The translations under genes were made by a program, and so were the position numbers. Below, in pieces: positions 5,521 through 12,861 of a DNA stretch of 15,142 bases. Numbering within the stretch: the first letter of the stretch is position 1; each line of letters begins with the position of its first letter. The notes beneath the pieces are model-generated. The model saw only the letters and a program-made list of their open reading frames with translations, was not told where the DNA came from and did not search any database. The DNA is from Lysobacteraceae bacterium UBA6001. GTDB taxonomy: Bacteria > Pseudomonadota > Gammaproteobacteria > Xanthomonadales > Xanthomonadaceae. Location of the stretch: assembly GCA_002429615.1 (NCBI GenBank), contig DJAN01000108.1:420-15561 (forward strand), given 5' to 3'.

Positions 5521-7617
5521 TCAGCGCACCGGCATGCCCGGCTGCGCGGCGCTATCGGCATCCAGCAGCGCCAGCGCGCCACCGTCGAAGCCGGCCGACA
5601 GGATCATGCCCTCGCTCAGGCCGAAGCGCATCTTGCGCGGGGCGAGGTTGGCGATGAACACCACGTTGCGGCCGACCAGCTTCTCCGGCTCGCCGTAGCT
5701 GGCGCGGATGCCGGAGAAGATCTGGCGCTTGCCGAGCTCGCCGGCGTCCAGTTCGAAACGCAGCAGCTTGTCCGAGCCGTCGACGAATTCGCAGGCCAGC
5801 ACCTTGCCGATGCGCAGGTCGAGCTTGGCGAAGTCTTCGATGCCGATGTGGGCGGTGGCGGACGGGGTCGACTCGGCCGGCTTGGGCGCGGTCGCGGCTG
5901 AAGCCGCTCCTACAGCAGCCGGTGCGGCGGCAGCGGTCTTGGTGGCGGCCGGAGCGGCTGCGGCGAGGGTGTCCTTGGAGGCGTCGGTCATGGCGTCGAT
6001 CAGCTTCGGGTCGATACGGGTGAACAGGGCAGTGTACGGCTGGATGACATGGCCATCGGCCAAGGGCGCGGCGATGTCTTCCCAGCTGGTCATCGGTGCG
6101 GACAGGAACGCCTCGGCCTCGGCGCTGGTGCGCGGCAGGATCGGCTTCAGCGCGGCCACCAGCACGCGGAACAGGTTCAGGCCCTGGGTGCACACCGCCT
6201 GCAGCTGCGCATCGGCGCCTTCCTGCTTGGCGATCACCCACGGCTTGGTTTCGTCGATGTACTTGTTGGCCTCGTCGGCCAGCGCCATCGCCTGGCGGAT
6301 CGCGCCGGCCGGATCGTTGCGCTCGTAGGCCTCGCGGATCGGCGCCAGCGCGGCGACGAAGCGCGCGTACTGCGCCGGGTCCGGCAGCACGTCGGCGAGC
6401 TTGCCGTCGAAGCGCTTGCTGATGAAGCCGGCGCAGCGGCTGGCCAGGTTGACGAACTTGCCGACCAGGTCGGCGTTCACGCGCGCGATGAAGTCGCCCA
6501 GGTTGAGGTCGAGGTCATCCACGCCGCCGGAGGACTTGGCCGCGAAGTAGTAACGCAGCGCCTCCGGCTCCAGGCCGACATCCAGGTAGGTGCGCGCCAT
6601 CACGAAGGTGCCGCGCGACTTGGACATCTTCGCGCCATCCACGGTGAGGTAGCCGTTGACGTGCAGGCGCGTCGGCGCGCGCTGGCCGGTGCCATGCAGC
6701 ACCGCCGGCCAGAACAGGCCGTGGAAGTTGACGATGTCCTTGCCGATGAAGTGGTGCAGCTCGGTGTCGGTACCGGCGGTGAGATGACGCTCGAAGTCCT
6801 CGCCGATTTCCGCGCAGAGATTCTTGAAGCTGCTCAGGTAGCCGATCGGCGCATCCAGCCACACGTAGAAATACTTGCCCGGGTGGCCGGGAATCTGGAA
6901 GCCGAAGTACGGCGCATCGCGCGAGATGTCCCACGCACGCAGGCCGCCCTCGGCGTCCAGCCACTCCATCAGCTTGGCCTTCACGCCCGGCAGGGCGACA
7001 TCGCCGGCCAACCACTGGCGCAGGAACGCCTCGAAGCGGCCGACCTCGAAGAAGAAATGCTCCGAATCGCGGATTTCCGGCGTCGCGCCGGAGATCACCG
7101 ACTTCGGCTCCTTCAGGTCGGTCGGCGCGTAGGTGGCGCCGCAGACTTCGCAGTTGTCGCCGTACTGGTCCGGCGTGCCGCAGTTGGGGCAGATGCCCTT
7201 GATGTAGCGGTCCGGCAGGAACATGCCCTTGGCCGGGTCGTAGAACTGCGCCACCGAGCGACGGCTGATATGGCCGTTGGCGTCCAGGCGCTGGTAGAAC
7301 GCCTCGGTCAGCTCGCGGTTGGCGGTCGAGTTGGTCGAATCGTAGTGGTCGAAGGCCACGCCGAACGCGGCGAAGTCGCGCTCGTGGCTGGCCTGGATGC
7401 CGGCGATGAAGGCTTCCGGGGTGACCCCGGCCTTCTCGGCGGCGAGCATGATCGGCGTGCCGTGGGTGTCGTCGGCGCATACGAACCAGGTCTTGTCGCC
7501 GCGCAGGCGGCGCGCGCGCACCCAGATGTCGGCCTGGATGTAGCCGACCAGGTGGCCCAGGTGCAGCGGACCGTTGGCGTAGGGCAGGGCGGTGGTGACA
7601 AGGGCGGTGCGGGACAT
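5521..7617 (-). CDS. metG: Methionine--tRNA ligase
   Basis: The 698-residue product charges tRNA-Met with methionine in the cytosol. The class I HIGH motif is HLGH (residues 19-22) and the KMSKS loop is at 330-334. A four-cysteine zinc knuckle (Cys143, 146, 156, 159; CPNCG and CEVCG) places it in the E. coli-type MetG group. Residues about 592-698 form the C-terminal tRNA-binding OB-fold (DLRIGKV, MRFGLSEGM) that mediates dimerisation in long MetG proteins. Between residues 545 and 590 lies an Ala/Thr/Pro-rich linker; its codons 569-576 (VGAASAAT) are encoded by a REP-like palindrome. The ATG at 7617 starts the usual SRTALVTTALPYANGPLHLG. An extended -10 box lies about 40 bases upstream. Downstream, the HAD hydrolase gene starts four bases after the stop. 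Confidence 0.97.
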   Translation of the reverse strand: MSRTALVTTALPYANGPLHLGHLVGYIQADIWVRARRLRGDKTWFVCADDTHGTPIMLAAEKAGVTPEAFIAGIQASHERDFAAFGVAFDHYDSTNSTANRELTEAFYQRLDANGHISRRSVAQFYDPAKGMFLPDRYIKGICPNCGTPDQYGDNCEVCGATYAPTDLKEPKSVISGATPEIRDSEHFFFEVGRFEAFLRQWLAGDVALPGVKAKLMEWLDAEGGLRAWDISRDAPYFGFQIPGHPGKYFYVWLDAPIGYLSSFKNLCAEIGEDFERHLTAGTDTELHHFIGKDIVNFHGLFWPAVLHGTGQRAPTRLHVNGYLTVDGAKMSKSRGTFVMARTYLDVGLEPEALRYYFAAKSSGGVDDLDLNLGDFIARVNADLVGKFVNLASRCAGFISKRFDGKLADVLPDPAQYARFVAALAPIREAYERNDPAGAIRQAMALADEANKYIDETKPWVIAKQEGADAQLQAVCTQGLNLFRVLVAALKPILPRTSAEAEAFLSAPMTSWEDIAAPLADGHVIQPYTALFTRIDPKLIDAMTDASKDTLAAAAPAATKTAAAAPAAVGAASAATAPKPAESTPSATAHIGIEDFAKLDLRIGKVLACEFVDGSDKLLRFELDAGELGKRQIFSGIRASYGEPEKLVGRNVVFIANLAPRKMRFGLSEGMILSAGFDGGALALLDADSAAQPGMPVR
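5890..5914 (-). repeat. REP-like palindrome inside the metG linker
   Basis: These 25 bases are identical to 14964-14988. On the minus strand the centre reads GCGGCTTCAGCCGC, a 5-6 bp hairpin, in the context GTAGGAGCGGC, which I recognise as a common intergenic REP type in Xanthomonadaceae. Here it is read in frame as VGAASAAT within the low-complexity linker before the tRNA-binding domain, with no loss of frame. Confidence 0.8.
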
Positions 7618-7655
7618 GGCGGGATGACAGCCTGGCGGGACGCGGGGGACCGGGG

Positions 7656-7664
7656 ATTATCGCA
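7656..7664 (-). promoter_or_regulatory. metG: Candidate extended -10 promoter for metG
   Basis: The minus strand reads TGC-GATAAT, a TGn extended -10 with five of six matches to TATAAT. Transcription would start near 7649, giving a leader of about 30 bases before the metG ATG at 7617. No good -35 match is seen, which is tolerated by extended -10 promoters. It lies just past the upstream gene's terminator, as expected for an independent promoter. Confidence 0.45.
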
Positions 7665-7676
7665 TGGCGGAAACGA

Positions 7677-7700
7677 ACGACCCGGCCGGAGCCGGGTCGT
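7677..7700 (-). terminator. Terminator of the DUF2147 gene
   Basis: ACGACCCGGC (7677-7686) and GCCGGGTCGT (7691-7700) form a perfect 10-bp stem with a four-base loop. On the minus strand the stem is followed by TCGTTTCC, a short imperfect T-rich stretch. It lies about 25 bases past the stop of the DUF2147 gene and before the metG promoter candidate. Confidence 0.75.
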
Positions 7701-7724
7701 GAAGGACGCAGGGGCCGGAGGCGC

Positions 7725-8168
7725 TTATTCGCGCACCCAGGTCTGCGCCCGGCAGATGAACATGATGCAGCCGGAGACATCCAGCTTCTGCCCGCCCGGC
7801 TGCAGCTCCAGCTTGGACTTGTAGGTCTTGCCGTTGGCCGGATCGAGGATGGTGCCGCCGGACCAGTGGCTGGCGTCGTCGGCCTTGAGGTTCCACAGGA
7901 TGGTCATGCCCTTGACCGGCTTGTTCTTGCGCTCGCCGTCGCACTTGTCGCAGACCGGGTTCGGGCCGCGGTCGGACTGCAGGATCTCCACCACCTTGCC
8001 GGACAGCGTGCCGTTGGCGGTCTGGGTGATCTCGACGATGGACTTCACCTTGCCGGTCTTGTCGTCGATGGTCTTCCAGCGGCCGGCGGCCGAGTCGGCG
8101 GCGCTGGCCGCCAGGCTGAGGCCGAGCAGCGGCAGCGCGAGCAGCAGGGCGTGACGAAGTTTGCGCAT
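7725..8168 (-). CDS. DUF2147 domain secreted protein
   Basis: The product has 147 residues and begins with a clear Sec signal peptide (MRKLRHALLLALPLLGLSLA), likely cut after ASA near residue 23, so it is periplasmic. The mature part has the DUF2147 pattern: GRWKTIDDKTGK, SIVEI, GTLSGKVVEI, then GMTILWNLK and LDVSGCIMFICRAQTW. The family is a small beta-barrel-like domain of no established function; lengths around 140-150 are usual. Four cysteines (a CxxC pair in VCDKCDG and two in GCIMFICR) could form disulfides or bind metal. The ATG at 8168 has GGAGGGG a few bases upstream, a strong ribosome binding site. It has its own candidate promoter and terminator and so appears to be a single-gene unit. 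Confidence 0.85.
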   Translation of the reverse strand: MRKLRHALLLALPLLGLSLAASAADSAAGRWKTIDDKTGKVKSIVEITQTANGTLSGKVVEILQSDRGPNPVCDKCDGERKNKPVKGMTILWNLKADDASHWSGGTILDPANGKTYKSKLELQPGGQKLDVSGCIMFICRAQTWVRE

Positions 8169-8224
8169 TGGTCCCCTCCCAGGGCATTCGAGGCACCCGG
8201 CAACGCGCCGGGCGATGCGCCGAC

Positions 8225-8252
8225 TGTATACCCATCCGCCCGGGTACGGAAA
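8225..8252 (-). promoter_or_regulatory. Candidate promoter of the DUF2147 gene
   Basis: On the minus strand TTTCCG (8252-8247) and TATACA (8230-8225) are spaced 16 bases, with three of six and four of six consensus matches. The start would be near 8218, giving a leader of about 50 bases. The -35 part coincides with the T tract of the receptor gene terminator, so terminator and promoter would abut. Confidence 0.35.
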
Positions 8253-8285
8253 CCGCCGGGGGCGCCGGGAAGGGCGCCCCGGCGG
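8253..8285 (-). terminator. Terminator of the TonB-dependent receptor gene
   Basis: GGGGCGCC (8259-8266) pairs with GGCGCCCC (8273-8280) around a six-base loop, and the stem continues with CCGCC/GGCGG (8253-8257 with 8281-8285) after one bulged G. On the minus strand this 13-bp GC stem is followed by TTTCCG, a short T tract. It begins seven bases past the receptor stop codon. Confidence 0.7.
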
Positions 8286-8291
8286 GGCCGA

Positions 8292-11159
8292 TCAGTACCG
8301 GTACGAGAGGCTGGTGAACAGGTAGCGTCCTGCCGGGTCGTAGCCGCCGGGTGAGTTGCCGTTGCCGGTCGAGCCCACCAGGGTGGAGCCGACCACCGGC
8401 GGGGCACGGTCGAACAGGTTGTTCACGCCCAGCGTCCATTCCCAGCGGTCGGCGAAGCGCATCGAACCACTGAGGTCGAAGTAATTGGCCGCCGCGATGC
8501 CGCCGGCCTGCGCCACCAGCTGGTCGGTGCTGCCCGGGGTGCCATCGGTGTTGGTGTAGTCCACCTCGCCGATGTAGCGCCAGCGCAGGCCCACCGAGTA
8601 GTTGTGCCAGCTGTAGCGGGCATTGGCGACGTGGCGCCAGCTCGGCGTGTTGCAGGACTCGTTGATCAGGCCGGCGCAGTCGTAGGTGGCGCTGGGCACG
8701 CCGGGGATCGGCTCGTTCTTCTGCTGCAGCGTGTAGCTGCCCACCAGGTCCGTCACCAGGCTGCCGGGCCCGAGCGTCCAGCGGTAGCGCGCGCTGAGGT
8801 CGATGCCGCGGTAGTAGAAGTTGCCGAAGTTGTCGTAGACGTTGGTGACGTAGCCGGAGGTGAGGCGGTTGTCGCCCACCCACAGGTCGCCGGTGGCCGC
8901 GTTGCGCTGCACGCGGTCGCACAGCGCGGCGATTGCGTTCTGGCCGCAGCTGCGCAGGATCGTGCTGGCACCGATGGTGGTGATCGCGTCGCGGATCCGG
9001 ATGTCGTAGTAGTCCACGCTCAGGTCGAGGTTGCGGATCGGGCTGAATGCCGCGCCGAAGGTCCAGGTGTCGGCGGTTTCCGGCGCCAGTTCCCGGCTGC
9101 CGCCGAACAGCATGTTGTACTGGCCGGCCGGGCTCTCCAGCACGTTGCCGTACTGCGCGGTGGTCACACCGGTACGCGCGCACTGCACGGCGGTGAACTC
9201 CGGCGCGCTGCCGGCGCACGGGTCGCTGCCGTTCCACAGCGCGAGCGTCTGCGAACGGTACAGCGCCGAGACGCTGGGGCCGCGGATCGCGCGGTTCCAG
9301 CCGCCGCGCAGGTGCAGGCGATCCTCGAACAGGTCGGCGGTCAGGCCGAGCTTGTAGGTGCCCACGCCGCCGGAAGTGGAGTAGTCCGAGTAGCGCACGC
9401 CGACATCGGCATTGAGGCGGTCGAGCGCGCCGGCGCCGGCGACGATCGGCAGGCCACCTTCGAGGAAGGCTTCGGTGACGTTGTAGGCGCCGCTCACGTC
9501 CGGGCGCGGGCCACCGCTGCCGGCGAAGTTGCCGATGCGGGTGTCGTTGTCGGACGTGGAGGCGTAACGCTGGTCGCGCCATTCCATGCCGGCCACCAGC
9601 TTGAACGCATCGCCGGCGGCCCATGGCAGCGCCCAGCCGGTATCGCCGCTCACATAGGCCGAGAGCACCTTCAGCGAGGTGTCCCATTCGCGCAGGCTGG
9701 TGCCGGCCAATGCCGCCGCCGCGGCCGGGGTCACCCCGCCGGGTACCCAGACGTTGTAGGGGATGCAGCCACGGAACGCATCCGCGGGGCAGCCACGCAG
9801 CGCATCGACCACGCGATCCTTGAGGAAATCATTGCGGCCGGTGTCGGTGGTGGTGTTGCGCGCATAGAGGAAGTAGGCGTCGTATGACCAGCGCTCGTCG
9901 AGATCGCCGCCGCTGCCGACCACCAGCCGGAACGTGTTGGTATCGGTGCGGGTCACGCGCGGTCCGCCCTCGACGTTGCGCTTGCCCACGCTGACCGACG
10001 CTTCGTTGCCGGCCACGCCCAGGTCGCCGCACAGGCTGCCGATCAACGGATCGGTGCAGGCCATCAGCAGGTCGTCGCCGAAGAACGTGCCGCTGGGCGC
10101 GAGTTGCGAGGTGGAGGTGTGGTTGACGAACTGGCCTTCCAGGTACGGCCGGAACTGCGGATTGATCTCGTACTTGAGCGAGAAGCCGCCGTTGAAGCGT
10201 TCGTCCGGGCGCTGGTAGAAATTCGCCGGCGCGTAGTTGTACAGGCCTGCCCGGCCTGGTGCCCAGCGGCCATCCGGCGCGAGGTGCGCATAGCGCGCGC
10301 GGCCGCTGGCGTCGGTGACAAGGAAGTTCGGCGGGTCGGACGTGCCCGAGCCGCCGCAGCCGGTGCCGGCCGAATTGAGCGCGCATGCTGCATAGTCGCG
10401 CTCACCCTGCATCAGCGCCTCGTTCTTGCGCCAGCCCAGCCAGCCGAGTGCGTGCCCGCTTTCGCCGAACGTGCCGCCGATCGCCAGGTCGAGGTTGCGG
10501 GCAATGCCGCCGAATCCGGCGTTGCCCTGCGGAGACGCATAGCCGGACTTCCCGGCCAGCTGGCGCATGTAGTCGTTGTCGTTGTTGTGCTGGTAGGCGG
10601 AGTAACCGACGTTGGCCGCCACGCCTTCGAATTCATCGTCCAGCATGAAGTTGACCACGCCGGCCACCGCATCCGAGCCATACACCGCCGAGGCGCCGCC
10701 GGTGAGCACGTCCACGCGCTTGAGCAGGTAGGAGGGAATGATGCTCAGGTCGGTGGTTTCGTCGGTGCCGATCGGCAGGCGGCGGCCGTTGAGCAGCGTC
10801 AGCGTGCGCGCCGCGCCCAGGTCACGCAGGCTGACCGTGCCGTAGCCGGTGGCGCCGTTGTTCTGGAAGCTGTCGAAATTGGCGGTCATCTGCGGGAACT
10901 GGTTGACCAGGTCTTCCACCCGCGTGGCGCCGCTCTGCTTGAAGCGCTCGGCGTCGATCTCCATCACCGGGCTGGCCGCGGTCATGGTCTGGCTCTTGAG
11001 GCGGGTGCCGGTGACGCTCACCGCCTCCAGCGTGGTGGCCTGCGCCGGTGCGGTGGACGCTGGCGTGTCCTGCGCCTGCGCGGCGGCGCTGCCGCCCAGC
11101 AGCGTGGCGATGGCCAGGGTCAGTCGTGCGCGCCGGGCACGTGGGTTATCTCCATGCAT
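8292..11159 (-). CDS. TonB-dependent outer-membrane receptor
   Basis: The 955-residue product imports a scarce ligand across the outer membrane using TonB energy. It has a signal peptide (residues 1-30, cut near AQAQ/D), a TonB-box-like LEAVSVTGTR (44-53), a plug domain (about 57-170, with GATRVEDLVNQFPQ, VSLRDLGAARTLTLLNGRR and SAVYGSDAVAGVVNF), a long barrel, and a C-terminal aromatic ending (LFTSLSYRY) as in outer-membrane proteins. The barrel has six closely spaced Cys pairs, suggesting disulfides in external loops. ATG 11159 is chosen because the signal peptide begins there and GAGAGGA lies upstream. The frame is open further upstream to 11627, but that part is antisense-like shadow of the VOC gene region. 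The ligand is unknown. It is downstream of a VOC gene with a 178-base gap and has a terminator behind it. No FecR or sigma genes adjoin it. Confidence 0.92.
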   Translation of the reverse strand: MHGDNPRARRARLTLAIATLLGGSAAAQAQDTPASTAPAQATTLEAVSVTGTRLKSQTMTAASPVMEIDAERFKQSGATRVEDLVNQFPQMTANFDSFQNNGATGYGTVSLRDLGAARTLTLLNGRRLPIGTDETTDLSIIPSYLLKRVDVLTGGASAVYGSDAVAGVVNFMLDDEFEGVAANVGYSAYQHNNDNDYMRQLAGKSGYASPQGNAGFGGIARNLDLAIGGTFGESGHALGWLGWRKNEALMQGERDYAACALNSAGTGCGGSGTSDPPNFLVTDASGRARYAHLAPDGRWAPGRAGLYNYAPANFYQRPDERFNGGFSLKYEINPQFRPYLEGQFVNHTSTSQLAPSGTFFGDDLLMACTDPLIGSLCGDLGVAGNEASVSVGKRNVEGGPRVTRTDTNTFRLVVGSGGDLDERWSYDAYFLYARNTTTDTGRNDFLKDRVVDALRGCPADAFRGCIPYNVWVPGGVTPAAAAALAGTSLREWDTSLKVLSAYVSGDTGWALPWAAGDAFKLVAGMEWRDQRYASTSDNDTRIGNFAGSGGPRPDVSGAYNVTEAFLEGGLPIVAGAGALDRLNADVGVRYSDYSTSGGVGTYKLGLTADLFEDRLHLRGGWNRAIRGPSVSALYRSQTLALWNGSDPCAGSAPEFTAVQCARTGVTTAQYGNVLESPAGQYNMLFGGSRELAPETADTWTFGAAFSPIRNLDLSVDYYDIRIRDAITTIGASTILRSCGQNAIAALCDRVQRNAATGDLWVGDNRLTSGYVTNVYDNFGNFYYRGIDLSARYRWTLGPGSLVTDLVGSYTLQQKNEPIPGVPSATYDCAGLINESCNTPSWRHVANARYSWHNYSVGLRWRYIGEVDYTNTDGTPGSTDQLVAQAGGIAAANYFDLSGSMRFADRWEWTLGVNNLFDRAPPVVGSTLVGSTGNGNSPGGYDPAGRYLFTSLSYRY

Positions 11160-11173
11160 TGCGTGCTTCCTCT

Positions 11174-11301
11174 CGAACGGGGATGGCCGCTCGCCGCATC
11201 GGCGCGTGCGCGCCCGCGGCGGCGTCCTGGCATGACGCCGTTCGTGAGGTTCCCGTTCAAGCGAAGTTCTGCATGCGTTGGCGGAAATGCCGCGCCAACG
11301 C
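11174..11301. promoter_or_regulatory. Inverted repeats in the leader of the TonB receptor gene
   Basis: The 178-base gap between the VOC stop and the receptor start holds three perfect inverted repeats: GCGTTGGCG/CGCCAACGC (11275-11283 with 11293-11301, nine-base loop), CGGCGTC/GACGCCG (11220-11226 with 11234-11240), and CGAACGG/CCGTTCG (11174-11180 with 11238-11244). The last two overlap and cannot form together. The first could be an operator or a weak terminator of the VOC gene. No convincing -10/-35 pair was found, so whether the receptor gene has its own promoter is open. Confidence 0.35.
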
Positions 11302-11337
11302 CAACAATCGTGCGACTCGTTAGATTCTTCGCACGCC

Positions 11338-11721
11338 TTAGACCGCGTACAGCTCCAGCGGCAGGTCATCCGGGTCGGCGAAGAAGGTGAAGCGCTTGCC
11401 GGTGTACTCGTCCACGCGGATCGGCTCGCAGTCCACGCCGGCAGCGGTGAGTCGCGCGACCGCCGCATCCAGGTCATCGACGCGGAAAGCGAGGTGGCGC
11501 AGCCCCTGTGCTTCGGGGCGACTCGGGCGCGGCGGCGGCGCGGGGAAGGAGAACAGCTCGATCTGGCTGCCGTCGGGCAGCGCCAGGTCCAGCTTCCAGG
11601 AGTCGCGGGCCTGGCGGTAGACCTCATGGATCACGCGCAGGCCGAGGATTTCGGTATAGAAGCGACGCGAGCGCGTGTAATCGGAAGCGATGATGGCGAC
11701 GTGGTGGATGCCCTGGAGCAT
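11338..11721 (-). CDS. YaeR-like VOC (glyoxalase-fold) family protein
   Basis: The 127-residue product closely follows E. coli YaeR (GloA2-like) as I remember it: HHVAIIASDY, VYRQARDSWKLDLALPDG, IELFSFPAPPPRPSRPEA, GLRHLAFRVDDLDAAV, and TGKRFTFFADPDDLPLELY. It has two beta-alpha-beta-beta-beta modules in one chain, and the four metal ligands of the vicinal oxygen chelate fold are in place: a His at 6 or 7, Glu55, His76 and Glu123. It is a small cytosolic metalloprotein; its reaction is not established, and glyoxalase I activity should not be assumed. The start is ATG 11721 and the stop is TAA at 11338. It begins 62 bases after the serine hydrolase stop and is probably in the same transcript. 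Confidence 0.9.
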   Translation of the reverse strand: MLQGIHHVAIIASDYTRSRRFYTEILGLRVIHEVYRQARDSWKLDLALPDGSQIELFSFPAPPPRPSRPEAQGLRHLAFRVDDLDAAVARLTAAGVDCEPIRVDEYTGKRFTFFADPDDLPLELYAV

Positions 11722-11783
11722 GCTGGCGTCCCGGTGGGTGGGGGAGCGCGTGATGATCGCACGCGCGCGCTGAACTGCCGGGG

Positions 11784-12851
11784 TCAGGGCGTGCCGTACA
11801 GGTAGCGGTGGGCGATCTTCAGTGCCAGCGGATACGGCTCGGGGCCATCGCGGTTGGTGAGGATGATGACGCTGAAGTGGCGCTGCGGGTAACGCACGAT
11901 CACGTTGCGGAAGCCGATGCTCTCGCCGCTGTGCCACAGCGTCTCGCCGTTGATGCGCCAGCCGAAGCCGTAGAACGGCACATCGGGCTCGCGCGTGGCG
12001 GTGGCCGGGCTGAAGGCCTGCCTGAGCGAGGACGCCTTGAGCAGGCGCTCGTCGTACAGCGCCGCATCCCAACGCGCGAGATCGTCGAGCGAGGAATAGA
12101 TGCCGCCATCGCCGAGCACCGCGCTGGTGGTGCTCTGGTCGGTGCGCTGCCAGTGGCCGTCGACGCGGCTGTAGCCGTAGGCGCGATCAGGTACCTCGTC
12201 CACCCCGTCCTGGTGCGCGAAGGTGTCGCGCATGCCCAGCGGCAGGAAAATGCGCTGACGCAGGAAGCTGGCGAAGTCCTGGCCCGACGCCTTGCCGACG
12301 ATCAGCGCCAGCAGCGCGTAACCGCCGTTGCTGTAGCGATAGCCGTGGCCGGGCGCGAAGTAGGTGCGATCGGATTTTTCCAGCAGGTGCAGCACATCGA
12401 TATCGTGCAGCTGGGTCTGCTGGGTGGGCGGCATCAGGTCTTCGTAGTCGATCAAGCCGCCGCTGTGCGACAGCAGCTGGCGGATCGTGACCGCATCGGC
12501 GGCGGGCGGCAGGCTCGGCAGCCAGCGCTTGACCTTGTCGTCCAGCGAGAGCTTGCCGTCCTCGGCCAGCAGCAGGATCGCCGCCGCGGTGAACTGCTTG
12601 CTGATCGACGCGAGGCGGAAGTTGGTGCGCGCGCTGACGCTGGTGCCGTCCTCGACCACCGCCAGGCCGTAGCCGCGGCGGAATACCGGCTCGCCGTCGC
12701 GCAGCACCAGCACCGCCGCGCCGGGCTGCATGCCATCGTAGTCGCGCATCAGCGCATCGATGCCCGCATCCGGCGGGGTGATGACCGGCGCGGCGGCCGC
12801 CGCCCCGATGCTCCAGCTCAACAGGAACAGCAGCAGGCGGGCGCGGCGCAT
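11784..12851 (-). CDS. Exported serine hydrolase, beta-lactamase/PBP4* fold
   Basis: The 355-residue product has a hydrophobic signal peptide (MRRARLLLFLLSWSIGAAAA) and so acts in the periplasm. The class C beta-lactamase-related motifs are present: Ser82-x-x-Lys85 (SISK), Tyr173-Ser-Asn175 (YSN) and H307-S-G309 in place of KTG. This set is typical of the PF00144 family, which includes esterases, D-amino-acid peptidases and penicillin-binding-like enzymes; the HSG third motif favours esterase or peptidase over true beta-lactamase. ATG 12851 is chosen because the signal peptide starts there; the frame extends to 12962, but that part overlaps the DUF885 gene. Only ten bases separate it from the DUF885 stop, so the two are co-transcribed and likely translationally coupled. 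Its substrate is unknown. Confidence 0.9.
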   Translation of the reverse strand: MRRARLLLFLLSWSIGAAAAAPVITPPDAGIDALMRDYDGMQPGAAVLVLRDGEPVFRRGYGLAVVEDGTSVSARTNFRLASISKQFTAAAILLLAEDGKLSLDDKVKRWLPSLPPAADAVTIRQLLSHSGGLIDYEDLMPPTQQTQLHDIDVLHLLEKSDRTYFAPGHGYRYSNGGYALLALIVGKASGQDFASFLRQRIFLPLGMRDTFAHQDGVDEVPDRAYGYSRVDGHWQRTDQSTTSAVLGDGGIYSSLDDLARWDAALYDERLLKASSLRQAFSPATATREPDVPFYGFGWRINGETLWHSGESIGFRNVIVRYPQRHFSVIILTNRDGPEPYPLALKIAHRYLYGTP

Positions 12852-12861
12852 CGGTGGTTTC

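Noticed and set aside
6049..7824. Plus-strand open frame of 591 codons antisense to metG
   Set aside because: It covers metG on the other strand and lacks any domain; metG is certain from its motifs.
8604..9887. Long plus-strand frames antisense to the TonB receptor gene
   Set aside because: Composition is the usual antisense shadow, rich in Ala, Val, Gly and Arg, without motif or ribosome binding site.
11784..12851. True class C beta-lactamase
   Set aside because: SxxK and YSN are present, but the third motif is HSG and other AmpC features are not evident; the general serine hydrolase call is safer.
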